Assembly (NCBI GenBank): GCA_963923955.1
Contig: OZ000552.1
Location: 2,232,001-2,296,000 of the forward strand
Origin: G963923955 sp963923955
GTDB lineage: Bacteria; Pseudomonadota; Gammaproteobacteria; Eutrophobiales; Eutrophobiaceae
DNA length: 64,000 bases
Direction: 5' to 3'
The position numbers were made by a program, and so were the translations under genes. The notes beneath the pieces are model-generated. The model did not search any database, was not told the origin of the DNA, and saw nothing but the letters and a program-made list of their open reading frames with translations. Positions 51,263 through 60,472 of this stretch are shown here, piece by piece. Position 1 is the first letter of the stretch; every line of letters begins with the position of its first letter.

Positions 51263-52330
51263 TTAAGCGCGCTGCGCCAGCCAGCCAGCGATCGCCGGCG
51301 GCAACATGTCTTGGGATTGACTGCTCACATAGATGCCGATATGCCCTCCGGGAAACTCCATCTCGCTATAATCCTCACTGCCGATGCAGCCCGCCAGGGC
51401 CTTGGATGAGTCCGGCGGCACGAGGTGGTCGTCTCTGGCATAAATATTCAGCACCGGCAGCGTAATATGCTCCAGATCGACTTGCCTTCCCTGAAGCCGT
51501 ACCTGCCCCTTCACCAGCCTGTTCTGTTGATAAAATTCAGTCACAAACTGCTTATAGGCCGCACCGGCCTGGGCTGGGCTATCGAAGATCCATTTTTCCA
51601 TGGATAGAAAATTGCGCGCCTTGTCAGCATCATCCAGGATGTCCACCAACTCGATATATTTCTGCCCCATTAACTTAAAGGGCCGTAGCATCAGGAAGGA
51701 CCAGTTCAGAAACTCGCCCGGGATGTTGCCCAAAGTATCAACGCACAACTCGACATCAACATGGCGCACGAGGTGGCTCAGCAAATCCTTCTCAGTATGA
51801 AAGTCAACGGGCGTTACTGTCGTGATCAGGTTATGCACCTTGTGCTGATACAGGGCGGTATAGCAGAGACTGAAGGTGCCGCCCTGGCAGATGCCGAGCA
51901 GATTTATCTTCTCAACATTATTGCTATCCCTGATAAAATCCACACAGCGATCAAGATGGCCGCAGATATAATCATCAAGCGTTATGAAGCGGTCGCTCTC
52001 AGCCGGATGGCCCCAGTCGAGCAGGTATATATCCAGGCCGGCATCAAGCATAGAGCGTATCAGCGAGCGATCTTCCTGCAGGTCGGCCATGTAGGGTCTA
52101 TTCACCAGGGCATAGACGATCAATAGCGGCACCGGCTGTTGCCTTTGCGTGCGCGCCCGGTAGTGATAGAGAAGCAGTTTATCTTCCTTATAAACCGCCT
52201 CCTTCGCCGATACCCCGGCCTCAATATCACCGACTGCGCGTAAAGCCTCCAGGCCCTGCTGCAGGCTAGTGCTGAACGCCAGGATCTCCTGCTGCAGTTG
52301 CTCAGGTGTAATGGCAAAGGGGTTATTCAT
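51263..52330 (-). CDS. phaC: Class III polyhydroxyalkanoate synthase subunit PhaC
   Basis: 355-residue catalytic subunit that polymerises 3-hydroxyacyl-CoA into storage polyester granules. The lipase-like box has its cysteine at 148 (LLGICQGGTFSL), with aspartate 301 (YARDDHLVPP) and histidine 330 (FPGGHIGIYV), matching C149, D302 and H331 of Allochromatium PhaC. Length and the need for PhaE place it in class III. The start overlaps the phaE stop by four bases (52327-52330), so translation is coupled. It converges with hpnA. Confidence 0.96.
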   Translation of the reverse strand: MNNPFAITPEQLQQEILAFSTSLQQGLEALRAVGDIEAGVSAKEAVYKEDKLLLYHYRARTQRQQPVPLLIVYALVNRPYMADLQEDRSLIRSMLDAGLDIYLLDWGHPAESDRFITLDDYICGHLDRCVDFIRDSNNVEKINLLGICQGGTFSLCYTALYQHKVHNLITTVTPVDFHTEKDLLSHLVRHVDVELCVDTLGNIPGEFLNWSFLMLRPFKLMGQKYIELVDILDDADKARNFLSMEKWIFDSPAQAGAAYKQFVTEFYQQNRLVKGQVRLQGRQVDLEHITLPVLNIYARDDHLVPPDSSKALAGCIGSEDYSEMEFPGGHIGIYVSSQSQDMLPPAIAGWLAQRA

Positions 52331-53394
52331 GTTCTTTTGTGTTCAGTGCCAGCTTGAGTCTCGGCCAGGCGCCGACGTATTTCTTCCAAGTCTTTTTGCA
52401 AGGCAGCAAGCTCAGATTTCTGCGCGCCTTGCTGTTGCTGGATGAGCCGTAGGTCCCGGCTCAAGGCCTGCTGTGCCTCGGCCATGCTCGCCATCTGCGC
52501 ATGGGTGGGCAGATGAAGGGCGGAGAATAGTTGTGCAAACATGGCTTGATTGTGCCGCTTAGATGCCATCAGCGAGTTGAGCAAGCGCCCGTATAATTCG
52601 CTGTACTCTTCGGTAAAGACCGTCCGGGCATAGGCCGCTTCTTGGGCCTTGATCCACAGATCATACAACTCACGCAGGGAGCTTATCTGCTCGCCCCGCC
52701 CGGCGATATGCCTGATCTCCTCATGTAAGCCATCGATGGCATCACGGCCTATACCGGACAATACCCTTTCGTATTCGTGATAATTTTCCAGGCAGGCCTG
52801 CCAAAGCTCGGCATTGTGCTGCATGCCTTCCTGATATTCCCGCGCCGGCCCCGCACCCAAGTTTGAGAAAACCGTTGAGAAAGGCGTAGAGAAAAATGCA
52901 GCCGGGTCGGGAAAGCCGGGCCTTGCCTGCGGCGCTAGAAAACTCCGCGGAAAGGCCGATTCGGAAGAAAACGCCCGTAGCCATTTTTGCAGCGGCGCCT
53001 GCCAGAGGCCGGCCATGTCTGCGCGCCCCGCATGAAACGGCTGGCTAAACTGCTGCTTCATCTTTTCAAAATGATCATCCAGCACCCCCTGCCAGGCATC
53101 CGATTCCTGTGGCACTTCTGACAACTCCTTCAACAAGCCGCTGAATTGCTCGGTCATGGAATAAAAAACCTGCGATTGTTCGAGCAGATTGGCAAAGACA
53201 TCGCGCCGCTCTTTGGCATCGGTACTACTCTCAGAAGGCTGCCCGGATGCAAAGGCCGATGCCCAGGGAGCAGTAACGGCATCAGCATGGCCGGCAGGCC
53301 GCATCTCGCCTAAGAATGATCCCAAGGCGTCAAGGTACTGCTGCTGTGCCTTGTGCCAGTCTATATGCTGGAATGGGTCAGTCTCGTCGGCCAT
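52327..53394 (-). CDS. phaE: Class III PHA synthase subunit PhaE
   Basis: 355-residue partner subunit required for PhaC activity. The family is poorly conserved; recognisable parts are LYDLWIKAQEAAYARTVFTEEYSELYGRLLNSLM in the centre and a long C-terminal coiled coil (MAEAQQALSRDLRLIQQQQ, LAALQKDLEEIRRRLAE). It is upstream of and overlaps phaC, the normal class III order. The start ATG is at 53394. No phaP, phaR, phaA or phaB lies nearby, so precursor supply is encoded elsewhere. Confidence 0.92.
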   Translation of the reverse strand: MADETDPFQHIDWHKAQQQYLDALGSFLGEMRPAGHADAVTAPWASAFASGQPSESSTDAKERRDVFANLLEQSQVFYSMTEQFSGLLKELSEVPQESDAWQGVLDDHFEKMKQQFSQPFHAGRADMAGLWQAPLQKWLRAFSSESAFPRSFLAPQARPGFPDPAAFFSTPFSTVFSNLGAGPAREYQEGMQHNAELWQACLENYHEYERVLSGIGRDAIDGLHEEIRHIAGRGEQISSLRELYDLWIKAQEAAYARTVFTEEYSELYGRLLNSLMASKRHNQAMFAQLFSALHLPTHAQMASMAEAQQALSRDLRLIQQQQGAQKSELAALQKDLEEIRRRLAETQAGTEHKRT

Positions 53395-53451
53395 CGGTGT
53401 TGGGTAAAAAAATATTGCCTGCGTTATTTTAGAAGACCCGGCGGCTATAAC

Positions 53452-55617
53452 CTAAGCGGCAGCCTGCCGCTTGGCCTGCTGCCGATAGGCATGCAACAGC
53501 GGCTCGGTATAGCCATTGGCCTGCTCCCCGCCCTGAAATATCAGGGCGCTGGCGGCCTGGAAGGCAAGGCTCTTGTCATAGTCCGGCGCCATAGCACGAT
53601 AGCCCGGCGCGCCCGCATTCTGCTGATCGACAATGCCGGCCATCCTGTGCAGGGTCGCCGTCACCTGGCTGCGGCTGCACAGGCCGTGATGCAGCCAGTT
53701 GGCGATATGCTGGCTGGAAATGCGCAGGGTCGCCCGATCTTCCATCAGCGCGATGTTGTTAATATCAGGCACCTTGGAGCAACCCACGCCCTGTTCCACC
53801 CAGCGCACCACATAGCCTAAGATGCCCTGTACATTATTATCCAGTTCCTGCTGTATGTCCGCGGCACTTAAAGCATCCGCAAGCAAGGGCGGGCTTAGCA
53901 TATCGTCCATGTCGGCCCTGGTCCGGTGCCGTATCTCATCCTGCCGCGCCCGGACATCAACCTGATGATAGTGCATGGCGTGCAAGGTTGCGGCAGTAGG
54001 CGAGGGCACCCAGGCGGTATTGGCGCCCGCCTGCGGATGGGCGAGCTTCGCCGTCATCATCTGCGCCATCTCATCCGGCATCGCCCACATGCCCTTGCCG
54101 ATCTGTGCCCGGCCCGGCAGGCCGCAGGCCAGGCCGATATCCACGTTCCAGTCCTCATAGGCCAGCATCCAGGCTGCCTGCTTAATCGCATTTTTGCGCA
54201 TGACCGGCCCGGCCAGCATACTCGTATGGATCTCATCCCCGGTGCGGTCCAAAAATCCGGTATTGATAAAGACCACACGCTCCTTTGCCATACGGATACA
54301 TTCTTTCAGGTTCAGCGTAGTGCGGCGCTCTTCGTCCATAATGCCTATCTTCAGGGTATGGGTTGGAAGGCCCAGGGCCTGTTCAATGCGGGCGAATAAT
54401 TCACAGCTAAAGGCCACTTCCTCCGGCCCGTGCATCTTCGGCTTGACGATATAGATGCTGCTTGAGCGTGAATTGCCGAAGGCAGTATTGCCGCGCAGAT
54501 CATGCAGGCCGATCAGTGCTGTAACCATGCCATCGAGGATGCCCTCCGGGACTTCGTTTCCATGCTCGTCCAACGCCACATTGCTGGTCATCAAATGGCC
54601 GACATTGCGGACGAGCAATAGACTGCGTCCGGGCAACCTAAGCGGCGCACCGGCTGGGGAGAGATAATGCCGGTCGGGATTAAGCCTGCGCGTTACCTGC
54701 CTGCCATCCTTTTCAAAACTGGCCTGGAGTTCGCCCTTTATCAAGCCCAGTAGATTCTCATACACCTCGATCTTGTCTTCAGAGTCCACGGCGGCGACAG
54801 AATCCTCACAATCTACAATAGTGGTCACGGCCGCTTCCAGTAACAGATCCTTAATTCCCGCAGCATCCTGTGCGCCGATAAAGGAATTTTTATCGAACTG
54901 GATCTCAAGGTGCAGGCCATTGTTGCGCAGCAGGACGGATGCGGGGGCGTCCGCGCTGCCGCTAAAACCGGCGAATTTCTCAGGCGATGACAAGGCGGTG
55001 TCGGTGCCATCCGCTAAGGAGACGACTAATTGCCCATCACGGATCGCATAGGCAGCGGCATCGGCATGGGAGCCTGACAGCAAGGGCGCGATGTCATCAA
55101 GGAAGCGACGGGCATAGGCGATCACCTTGTCACCACGTATCGGGTTATATTCAGCCCCCGGTGCAGCGCCACCACTGTAAGGAATGACATCGCTACCGTA
55201 GAGCGCATCGTACAGACTGCCCCAGCGGGCATTGGCTGCATTCAAGGCAAAGCGCGCATTCTTGAGCGGCACCACCAGCTGCGGCCCGGCCTGGATGGCA
55301 ATCTCATCATCAACATTCTCCGTGCTGACGGTAAAATCTTCCCCTTCCGGCAGCAGATAGCCAATATCCAGCAGGAACTGCTTATAAGGCCCTGCCGCAA
55401 AGGCATGCGCCTTGTGCCAGGCGTCAATCTGCTCCTGTAAGGCATCGCGCTTCTTCAGCAAGGCGCGGTTCTCCGCTGCGAGCGCATGCACAATATCATC
55501 CAACCCATGCCAGAAATCTTCCTGCTCAATGCCGGAACCAGGCAAGGCCCGCGCATTCATAAACTCAAAAAACGCAGCATCGATCTGCAAGCGGCCGGAC
55601 TGTATATATTCACGCAT
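53452..55617 (-). CDS. glcB: Malate synthase G
   Basis: Condenses glyoxylate and acetyl-CoA to malate, letting the cell use acetate, glycolate or fatty acids. The 721 residues match the monomeric isoform G (723 in E. coli). Family stretches are SQAGPQLVVP-like IQAGPQLVVPLKNARFALN, IVDCEDSVAAVDSEDK with its magnesium-binding residues, RSSSIYIVKPKMHGPEEV, GLACGLPGRAQIGKGMWA and the C-terminal GIVDQQNAGAPGY. The start MREYIQSGRL at 55617 is preferred; the longer frame adds seven residues. No isocitrate lyase gene is in the window. It lies upstream of phaE-phaC on the same strand, 57 bases away. Confidence 0.96.
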   Translation of the reverse strand: MREYIQSGRLQIDAAFFEFMNARALPGSGIEQEDFWHGLDDIVHALAAENRALLKKRDALQEQIDAWHKAHAFAAGPYKQFLLDIGYLLPEGEDFTVSTENVDDEIAIQAGPQLVVPLKNARFALNAANARWGSLYDALYGSDVIPYSGGAAPGAEYNPIRGDKVIAYARRFLDDIAPLLSGSHADAAAYAIRDGQLVVSLADGTDTALSSPEKFAGFSGSADAPASVLLRNNGLHLEIQFDKNSFIGAQDAAGIKDLLLEAAVTTIVDCEDSVAAVDSEDKIEVYENLLGLIKGELQASFEKDGRQVTRRLNPDRHYLSPAGAPLRLPGRSLLLVRNVGHLMTSNVALDEHGNEVPEGILDGMVTALIGLHDLRGNTAFGNSRSSSIYIVKPKMHGPEEVAFSCELFARIEQALGLPTHTLKIGIMDEERRTTLNLKECIRMAKERVVFINTGFLDRTGDEIHTSMLAGPVMRKNAIKQAAWMLAYEDWNVDIGLACGLPGRAQIGKGMWAMPDEMAQMMTAKLAHPQAGANTAWVPSPTAATLHAMHYHQVDVRARQDEIRHRTRADMDDMLSPPLLADALSAADIQQELDNNVQGILGYVVRWVEQGVGCSKVPDINNIALMEDRATLRISSQHIANWLHHGLCSRSQVTATLHRMAGIVDQQNAGAPGYRAMAPDYDKSLAFQAASALIFQGGEQANGYTEPLLHAYRQQAKRQAAA

Positions 55618-56014
55618 GGCAATTTTCTTCCCGGGCAAAATTTAATGAAGGCTTTAATAGCGCCGGATTATAACGAAAATACCCCGCCTCCGGCATCAAC
55701 GAAGATCGGGCAAGATTGCCGTTTATGACTCGTCATTAGCGGCTGCAACTCGCCATGACCGACCGCCTCCCAGAATCCGTCATTCACCGTGTCAGGCACG
55801 GGGCGGGCTTTGGCTTGCGCGGAAATGACGGGGAGAGGGAGCCGGGTGGATTCCCGACCCTGCTCGCCTGCGCCTCGGCAGACAAAGGCCGGTGCATCGC
55901 CATTTATTGCTCTTTGCGCTGTAAGAAAAAAGCCGATCTCTCCGCATGAATTTTTTGCAACGGCCTAAACCTCGCGGATAGCACCGAGCACTCGCCGCCC
56001 GAACTCTGCACGAC
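55618..56014. other. Gene-free gap with a degraded dRS3-like repeat
   Basis: 397 bases between the malate synthase start and the LacI stop. A worn copy of the dispersed repeat covers about 55777-55836 (GTCATTCACCGTG...GCGCGGAAATGACGG). I see no credible gene and no clear promoter. The region should hold the malate synthase promoter. Confidence 0.6.
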
Positions 56015-57055
56015 CTAAACCGCCGGCGGGGCGATGGTGTCGCGCAGCACCAGTTCAAAGTCCAGGTAACGCCGGGTCGGGCGGGCGGCGGGTGGTTCAG
56101 CACTGGCCAGTTGGTTAATGAGTAGATCCGTGGCCGTGGCCGCCATATCGGCCACCGGCTGGCGCACGGTGCTTAGCCGCGGCCAGATCACCCGGGCCAC
56201 CGGCGAGTCATCAAAGCCCGCCACCGACAACGCACCCGGCACCGGCACGCCCAGCTTATACGCCATCGCCATCACGCCGGCCGCCATGTCGTCATTGCTG
56301 GCAAAGATCGCGCTGGGCGGGGCGGCGAGATGCAGCAATTCTTCCGCGCAGCGCATGCCGGAGCGATAGGAAAAATAACCCTGCCGCAGCAGCGAGCGCG
56401 GCATAGGCAAGCGCTGCTCGGCCATGGCTTTGCAAAACCCGCGCAGGCGATCATGGCTGGCGCTGTGTTTGGGGTGCCCCTTGATAAAACCAATCCGCCG
56501 ATGCCCCTGCTCGATCAGGTAGGCGGTCATCTTGTACGCGGCCTTGAAATCGTCAATGAACACCCCGGCACCGGCCTGGTGCACCTCCGGGGCGATCTGC
56601 ACGAAGGGCGTGGCGTGGCGGTGCAGCAGCGCAAGCACCTCGTTGTCATCGCAGACCGGCGGCGTGAGGATGACGCCGTCTACGCGCAACTGCCGTTGCA
56701 ACAACGACACCCGTTCCAGCATGGTATCGGTGGCCTCGCCGGCCGGCTCGCAGAGCAGGTGATAACCGGCCGCCCGGCAGCGCTTGAGCGCGCCCTCCTG
56801 CAGGCGCTGGATGTAATCGGCGCTGGGGTTCTCATACAACAGGCCGATAAGCCGCGAGCGCCGCCCGGCCAGGCTGCGCGCGGAGAGACGCGGCTGGTAG
56901 TTGAGCCGCTCCACCGCCTGCTGCACCTTGCGGCGCGTCGGCTCGCGCACGTTCAGCTCGTTGTTCAGCACACGCGAGACGGTCTTAATCGACACCGCCG
57001 CCAGTCGGGCGACGTCATGGATGGTCACGCGCGGCGTGCTGGCCTGCTCGGTCAT
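56015..57055 (-). CDS. LacI family transcriptional regulator
   Basis: 346-residue repressor. The helix-turn-helix reads VTIHDVARLAAVSIKTVSRVLN, followed by the hinge helix (LNYQPRLSARSLAGRRS) and a sugar-binding core (IGLLYENPSADYIQRLQEG, PSAIFASNDDMAAGVMAMA, LSVAGFDDSPVARVIWPRL). It sits beside glucokinase, sugar porter, GH3 glucosidase and a TonB receptor, so it is most likely the local repressor, relieved by glucose, cellobiose or another beta-glucoside. A candidate operator is at 57527-57538. Confidence 0.94.
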   Translation of the reverse strand: MTEQASTPRVTIHDVARLAAVSIKTVSRVLNNELNVREPTRRKVQQAVERLNYQPRLSARSLAGRRSRLIGLLYENPSADYIQRLQEGALKRCRAAGYHLLCEPAGEATDTMLERVSLLQRQLRVDGVILTPPVCDDNEVLALLHRHATPFVQIAPEVHQAGAGVFIDDFKAAYKMTAYLIEQGHRRIGFIKGHPKHSASHDRLRGFCKAMAEQRLPMPRSLLRQGYFSYRSGMRCAEELLHLAAPPSAIFASNDDMAAGVMAMAYKLGVPVPGALSVAGFDDSPVARVIWPRLSTVRQPVADMAATATDLLINQLASAEPPAARPTRRYLDFELVLRDTIAPPAV

Positions 57056-57167
57056 GCTGTCTCGATCATCAGTTTTAAGGCCAGCATACCACGATCAGCG
57101 CCTTGCCTTGCTATGCTACAGGCCGCAACGAGGGCGGTGCGGCGCGCAGACAGGGTGAGGCCATGAA

Positions 57168-57275
57168 CAGATCGTTGGCAATGGCGACCACATCCAGGCC
57201 ACAACAGAGATAACGCCCGCGCTGAATCAGATCGCCATTGGTGGCAGTGGCGGCCACATCCAGGCCACAACGGAG
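57168..57275. repeat. Imperfect direct repeat pair
   Basis: Copy one (57168-57208) and copy two (57228-57275) both begin with CAGATCG and share CCACATCCAGGCCACAAC followed by (A/G)GAG. They are 60 bases apart in the gap between LacI and glucokinase. No function recognised. Confidence 0.6.
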
Positions 57276-57330
57276 CGGCGTACATCATCAGTATCAACCA
57301 AGCACGTCTTTTTCCCGTCACTTTTGTATT

Positions 57331-57426
57331 CGTCATTCCCGTGAAAACGGGAATCCAGGAAGTTACTGTGCGGTGTTTGGTAGATTCATGCTTACGTAGG
57401 AATGACGTTCTTGCGCGGGAATGACG
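57331..57426. repeat. dRS3-like inverted repeat cluster 3
   Basis: Elements at 57331-57359 (CGTCATTCCCGTGAAAACGG and on), 57381-57407 (reverse orientation) and a partial at 57414-57426 (CGCGGGAATGACG). It is part of the 936-base gap 57056-57991. Confidence 0.8.
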
Positions 57427-57526
57427 TTCTTTTCCAGGCTTGCCCTCGGCCTTGACCGGGATGACGTGCTTGCGCGGACGCTATGACGGGATGGGCGAAC
57501 AAACAACGAGGTTCGCATAACAAAAA

Positions 57527-57563
57527 GACAGCGTTGTCAATTTGCTCACGGGCAGGGTAAAAT
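57527..57563 (+). promoter_or_regulatory. Candidate LacI operator over a sigma-70 promoter
   Basis: GACAGCGTTGTC (57527-57538) is a near-perfect palindrome with the central CG typical of LacI operators. It overlaps a -35-like TTGTCA (57534-57539), which is 18 bases from a -10-like TAAAAT (57558-57563). Binding there would block transcription toward glucokinase. Confidence 0.5.
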
Positions 57564-57584
57564 CCGCAGCCGATACCTGAACTC

Positions 57585-57995
57585 GTGATGACATATCCAG
57601 CAAACAATACCAGCGCCTTATCTCGCCCGGTCGCAGCCGCACCCGGTAACGAGGGATGCGCCGATGCGCGGCCAGCGCCTGCTCAGGAGTCATCTCAGGC
57701 GCGCGCTACAACTCGCCCGGCAGCACCAGAGGGATGCGCCGGCGCACAAGGCCGAGGCGATGCGCTTCGCCGTCCGGCGCAGCAAGATCGGCGCTCGTCC
57801 GGCTATCAGCGAATAGATCAACCGAACGCGCAGCAGGCACTCGCCCAGCGATGCGATCACGCAGTCGATCAGCCCAACGATTATTCGAGCGCGCAGTCGG
57901 CACTCGCCCGACGCTCATCCAAAGCGCATCTTGACGTACGCGCCATGCCGCCGGCCAGCCGCCACGCTGACCCGGCGCCGAGGTCAAGCGCATGA
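57585..57995 (+). CDS. Possible small repetitive ORF ahead of glucokinase (unproven)
   Basis: 136 codons, GTG at 57585 (or ATG at 57588), rich in Ala, Arg, Gln and Pro; no family recognised. Two near copies of CG(A/G)(A/G)CGCGCAG...GGCACTCGCCC (57823-57846 and 57886-57909) lie 63 bases apart, that is, 21 codons in this frame. Its stop overlaps the glucokinase start as ATGA (57992-57995), which argues for translation. The other frames and the opposite strand are also open here, so it may be chance in GC-rich decayed sequence. Confidence 0.25.
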   Translation: MMTYPANNTSALSRPVAAAPGNEGCADARPAPAQESSQARATTRPAAPEGCAGAQGRGDALRRPAQQDRRSSGYQRIDQPNAQQALAQRCDHAVDQPNDYSSAQSALARRSSKAHLDVRAMPPASRHADPAPRSSA

Positions 57996-58960
57996 ACGGC
58001 TACTTCGTCGCCGATATTGGCGGCACCAATGCGCGCTTTGGTTGCGTAGCCGAGGCCGATTCATTCCGGCAGATCAGCCGACGGATGACCTTTCGCAATG
58101 CCGATTTCGCTGATGTCGAGGCGCTGATCAAGGCCTACCTGGAATCGCTTACCCATAACAAGATCAACGGCGGTTGCCTGGCCATCGCAGGACCCGTGCT
58201 GGCCGAGCAGGTCTGCCTCACCAACCGCGGCTGGGCCTTTGACAGCACGGCCCTGCGCCAGCGGCTGGGCATGAAACAGCTGGCCGTGATCAATGATTTT
58301 GTCAGCCTGGCGCACAGCCTGCCGCACTTAACCCCCGCCGACTTGAGCGAGATCGTACCCGGCAAGCCCGCGGCGAACGCCACGCGGATTGTCTTGGGCC
58401 CCGGCACCGGCTTGGGGATGGCGGCGCTGATCAGCGAGGCCGATGGCAAGCAGACGGTGATTAGCACCGAGGCCGGCCATGTCGGTTTTGCGCCCGGATC
58501 AGAGCTGGAAATCGAGGTATTGGGGGCGCTGCGGCGGGAATGCGGCCATGTGCCGATTGAGGATCTGGTCTCCGGCAGCGGCCTGCCGAGGTTGCATGCG
58601 GCGCTGGCGCAAGTGCGCGGTGCGGCGGCGCAGCCATTGAGCGCGACCGAGATCACGGCGCATGCGGCCGCGCATAAGGATTCCATCCAGGCCGAGGTGG
58701 TGGTGCTGTTTTGCACCATGCTGGCCGGTTTTGCCGGCGATATGGCCCTGTGTTTTCACGCCCACGGCGGTGTATATCTGGGCGGCGGCCTGCTGCCCAA
58801 GCTGGCGCCGACAGTGATCGCCGAGAACTTCGCCGGCCGTTTCAGGAACAAGGGGCGCATGGCGCATGTGCTGGCGGATACGCCGGTGTATCTGATCAAG
58901 CCCAGCCACGCCGCGCTCATCGGCGCATCTAGTTACTACCAATCCATGCAGACTGCATAA
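57992..58960 (+). CDS. glk: Glucokinase
   Basis: 322-residue ATP-dependent hexokinase of the E. coli Glk type, making glucose 6-phosphate. Motifs are VADIGGTNARFG (phosphate loop), INDFVSLAHSLP with the base aspartate, LGPGTGLGMA and STEAGHVGFAP with the substrate glutamate, and HGGVYLGGGLLPKL near the end. It lies 10 bases before the sugar porter. With GH3 and the porter it gives a path from extracellular beta-glucan to glycolysis. The ATG at 57992 starts at the expected place. Confidence 0.95.
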   Translation: MNGYFVADIGGTNARFGCVAEADSFRQISRRMTFRNADFADVEALIKAYLESLTHNKINGGCLAIAGPVLAEQVCLTNRGWAFDSTALRQRLGMKQLAVINDFVSLAHSLPHLTPADLSEIVPGKPAANATRIVLGPGTGLGMAALISEADGKQTVISTEAGHVGFAPGSELEIEVLGALRRECGHVPIEDLVSGSGLPRLHAALAQVRGAAAQPLSATEITAHAAAHKDSIQAEVVVLFCTMLAGFAGDMALCFHAHGGVYLGGGLLPKLAPTVIAENFAGRFRNKGRMAHVLADTPVYLIKPSHAALIGASSYYQSMQTA

Positions 58961-58970
58961 GGAGGCAAGC

Positions 58971-60374
58971 ATGAAGCAGACACAAAACAACACACCGTTC
59001 ATCATCCTCATCAGCTGCGTGGCCACCATCGGCGGCTTTTTGTTCGGCTTTGACAGTGGCGTGATCAACGGCACGGTCGAGGGCCTGCGCAGCGCCTTCA
59101 ATGCGGACAGCATCGGCACCGGCTTTAATGTCGCCTCCATGTTGCTGGGCTGCGCCGCCGGGGCCTTCTTCGCCGGACGCCTGGCGGATTACTTTGGCCG
59201 CCGCATGTTGTTGATCGCCGCCGCCGTGTTCTTTGTGGTGTCGGCCTGGGGTTCGGGCATGGCCGGCACCTCGGCGGAGTTCGTCACCTACCGCATTCTG
59301 GGCGGGCTGGCAGTCGGCGCAGCCAGCGTGATGACGCCGGCCTATGTCAGCGAGGTCGCCCCGGCGCACTACCGCGGGCGCTTAGCGACCGTGCAACAGA
59401 TCGCGATTATCTGTGGGCTGTTCATCGCCTTTGTCAGCAACTATCTGCTGGCCGCAGACGCCGGCTCGGCCATGGCCGACTATTGGCTAGGGCATGCCGC
59501 CTGGCGCTGGATGTTCTGGGTGGAGATCGCCCCCGCCATCGTGTTCTTCGTTGCCCTGTTGTTCATCCCGGAAAGCCCGCGCTTTCTGGTCGCCGCCGGC
59601 AAAAGCCAACAGGCGCTGGCGGTGTTGACCCGGCTCTACGGCGCGGCCACCGCGCAGAGCAAGATCGAAGAAATTGACGCATCGCTGGCGGCTGATCATC
59701 ACCGGCCGCGGCTGGCGGATCTTATCGATAAGCAAACCAGGCGCATACGCCCCATCGTGCTGGTCGGCATCGGTCTGGCCACTTTTCAGCAACTGGTGGG
59801 CATTAACGTCGTGTTCTACTACGGCGCGGTGCTGTGGCAGTCGGTCGGTTTCTCCGAGAGCGATGCGCTGCTGGTCAATGTGATCTCCGGCGGTATCAGC
59901 ATCGGCGCCTGTATCATCACCGTGCTGCTGATCGACAAGATCGGGCGCCGGCCCTTGCTGCTGGGCGGCTCCATCGGCATGGCAATCACCCTGCTCGCCA
60001 TGACGCTGGCCTTCTCCAGCGCCGAGTTGGGCGCGAATAATCAGCTGCGCTTATCCGATACCATGGGGCTGGTGGCCCTGGTCGCCGCCAACCTGTATGT
60101 GTTCTTCTTCAACGGCTCCTGGGGGCCGGTGATGTGGGTGATGCTGGGCGAGATGTTCCCGAACCAGATTCGCGGCTCCGGGCTGGCTGTCAGCGGCCTG
60201 TTCCAATGGGGCAGCAACTTCGCCATCACCATGACCTTCCCGCTATTCCTGGCCTCCATCGGCCTGGCCGGGGCCTACGGCTTATATACTTGTGGCGCGC
60301 TGCTCTCGATCGCCTTCGTCTGCTATGCGGTGCACGAGACCCGCGGGATTGAACTGGAGCAGATGGCGGGGTAG
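58971..60374 (+). CDS. Sugar porter (MFS, SP family)
   Basis: 467-residue, 12-segment proton-coupled sugar importer of the inner membrane. SP-family signatures are GGFLFGFDSGVINGT, GRLADYFGRRMLL, PESPRFLVAAGKSQQAL, LATFQQLVGINVVFYYGA and the second GRR-type loop DKIGRRPLLLGG. It follows glucokinase by ten bases and probably imports glucose released by the GH3 enzyme. Sugar specificity is inferred from context. The converging GH3 gene ends 98 bases away; I saw no terminator in that gap. Confidence 0.92.
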   Translation: MKQTQNNTPFIILISCVATIGGFLFGFDSGVINGTVEGLRSAFNADSIGTGFNVASMLLGCAAGAFFAGRLADYFGRRMLLIAAAVFFVVSAWGSGMAGTSAEFVTYRILGGLAVGAASVMTPAYVSEVAPAHYRGRLATVQQIAIICGLFIAFVSNYLLAADAGSAMADYWLGHAAWRWMFWVEIAPAIVFFVALLFIPESPRFLVAAGKSQQALAVLTRLYGAATAQSKIEEIDASLAADHHRPRLADLIDKQTRRIRPIVLVGIGLATFQQLVGINVVFYYGAVLWQSVGFSESDALLVNVISGGISIGACIITVLLIDKIGRRPLLLGGSIGMAITLLAMTLAFSSAELGANNQLRLSDTMGLVALVAANLYVFFFNGSWGPVMWVMLGEMFPNQIRGSGLAVSGLFQWGSNFAITMTFPLFLASIGLAGAYGLYTCGALLSIAFVCYAVHETRGIELEQMAG

Positions 60375-60472
60375 CTGTGCCTGTGCCAAGGTGGTTTAGG
60401 CGGGAAATTGCATTTCATGCACGGGCGGCGAATTGCCTTTCTGTGGGCAAACCCACGTATGTACGTTGTGCG

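Noticed and set aside
55755..55949. Small open frame of 64 codons
   Set aside because: It crosses a degraded repeat and has no recognisable features.
57706..57993. Minus-strand open frame of 95 codons before glucokinase
   Set aside because: It overlaps the plus-strand frame and leaves no room for regulation; nothing in it is recognised. The plus-strand frame, with its ATGA overlap, is the better candidate.
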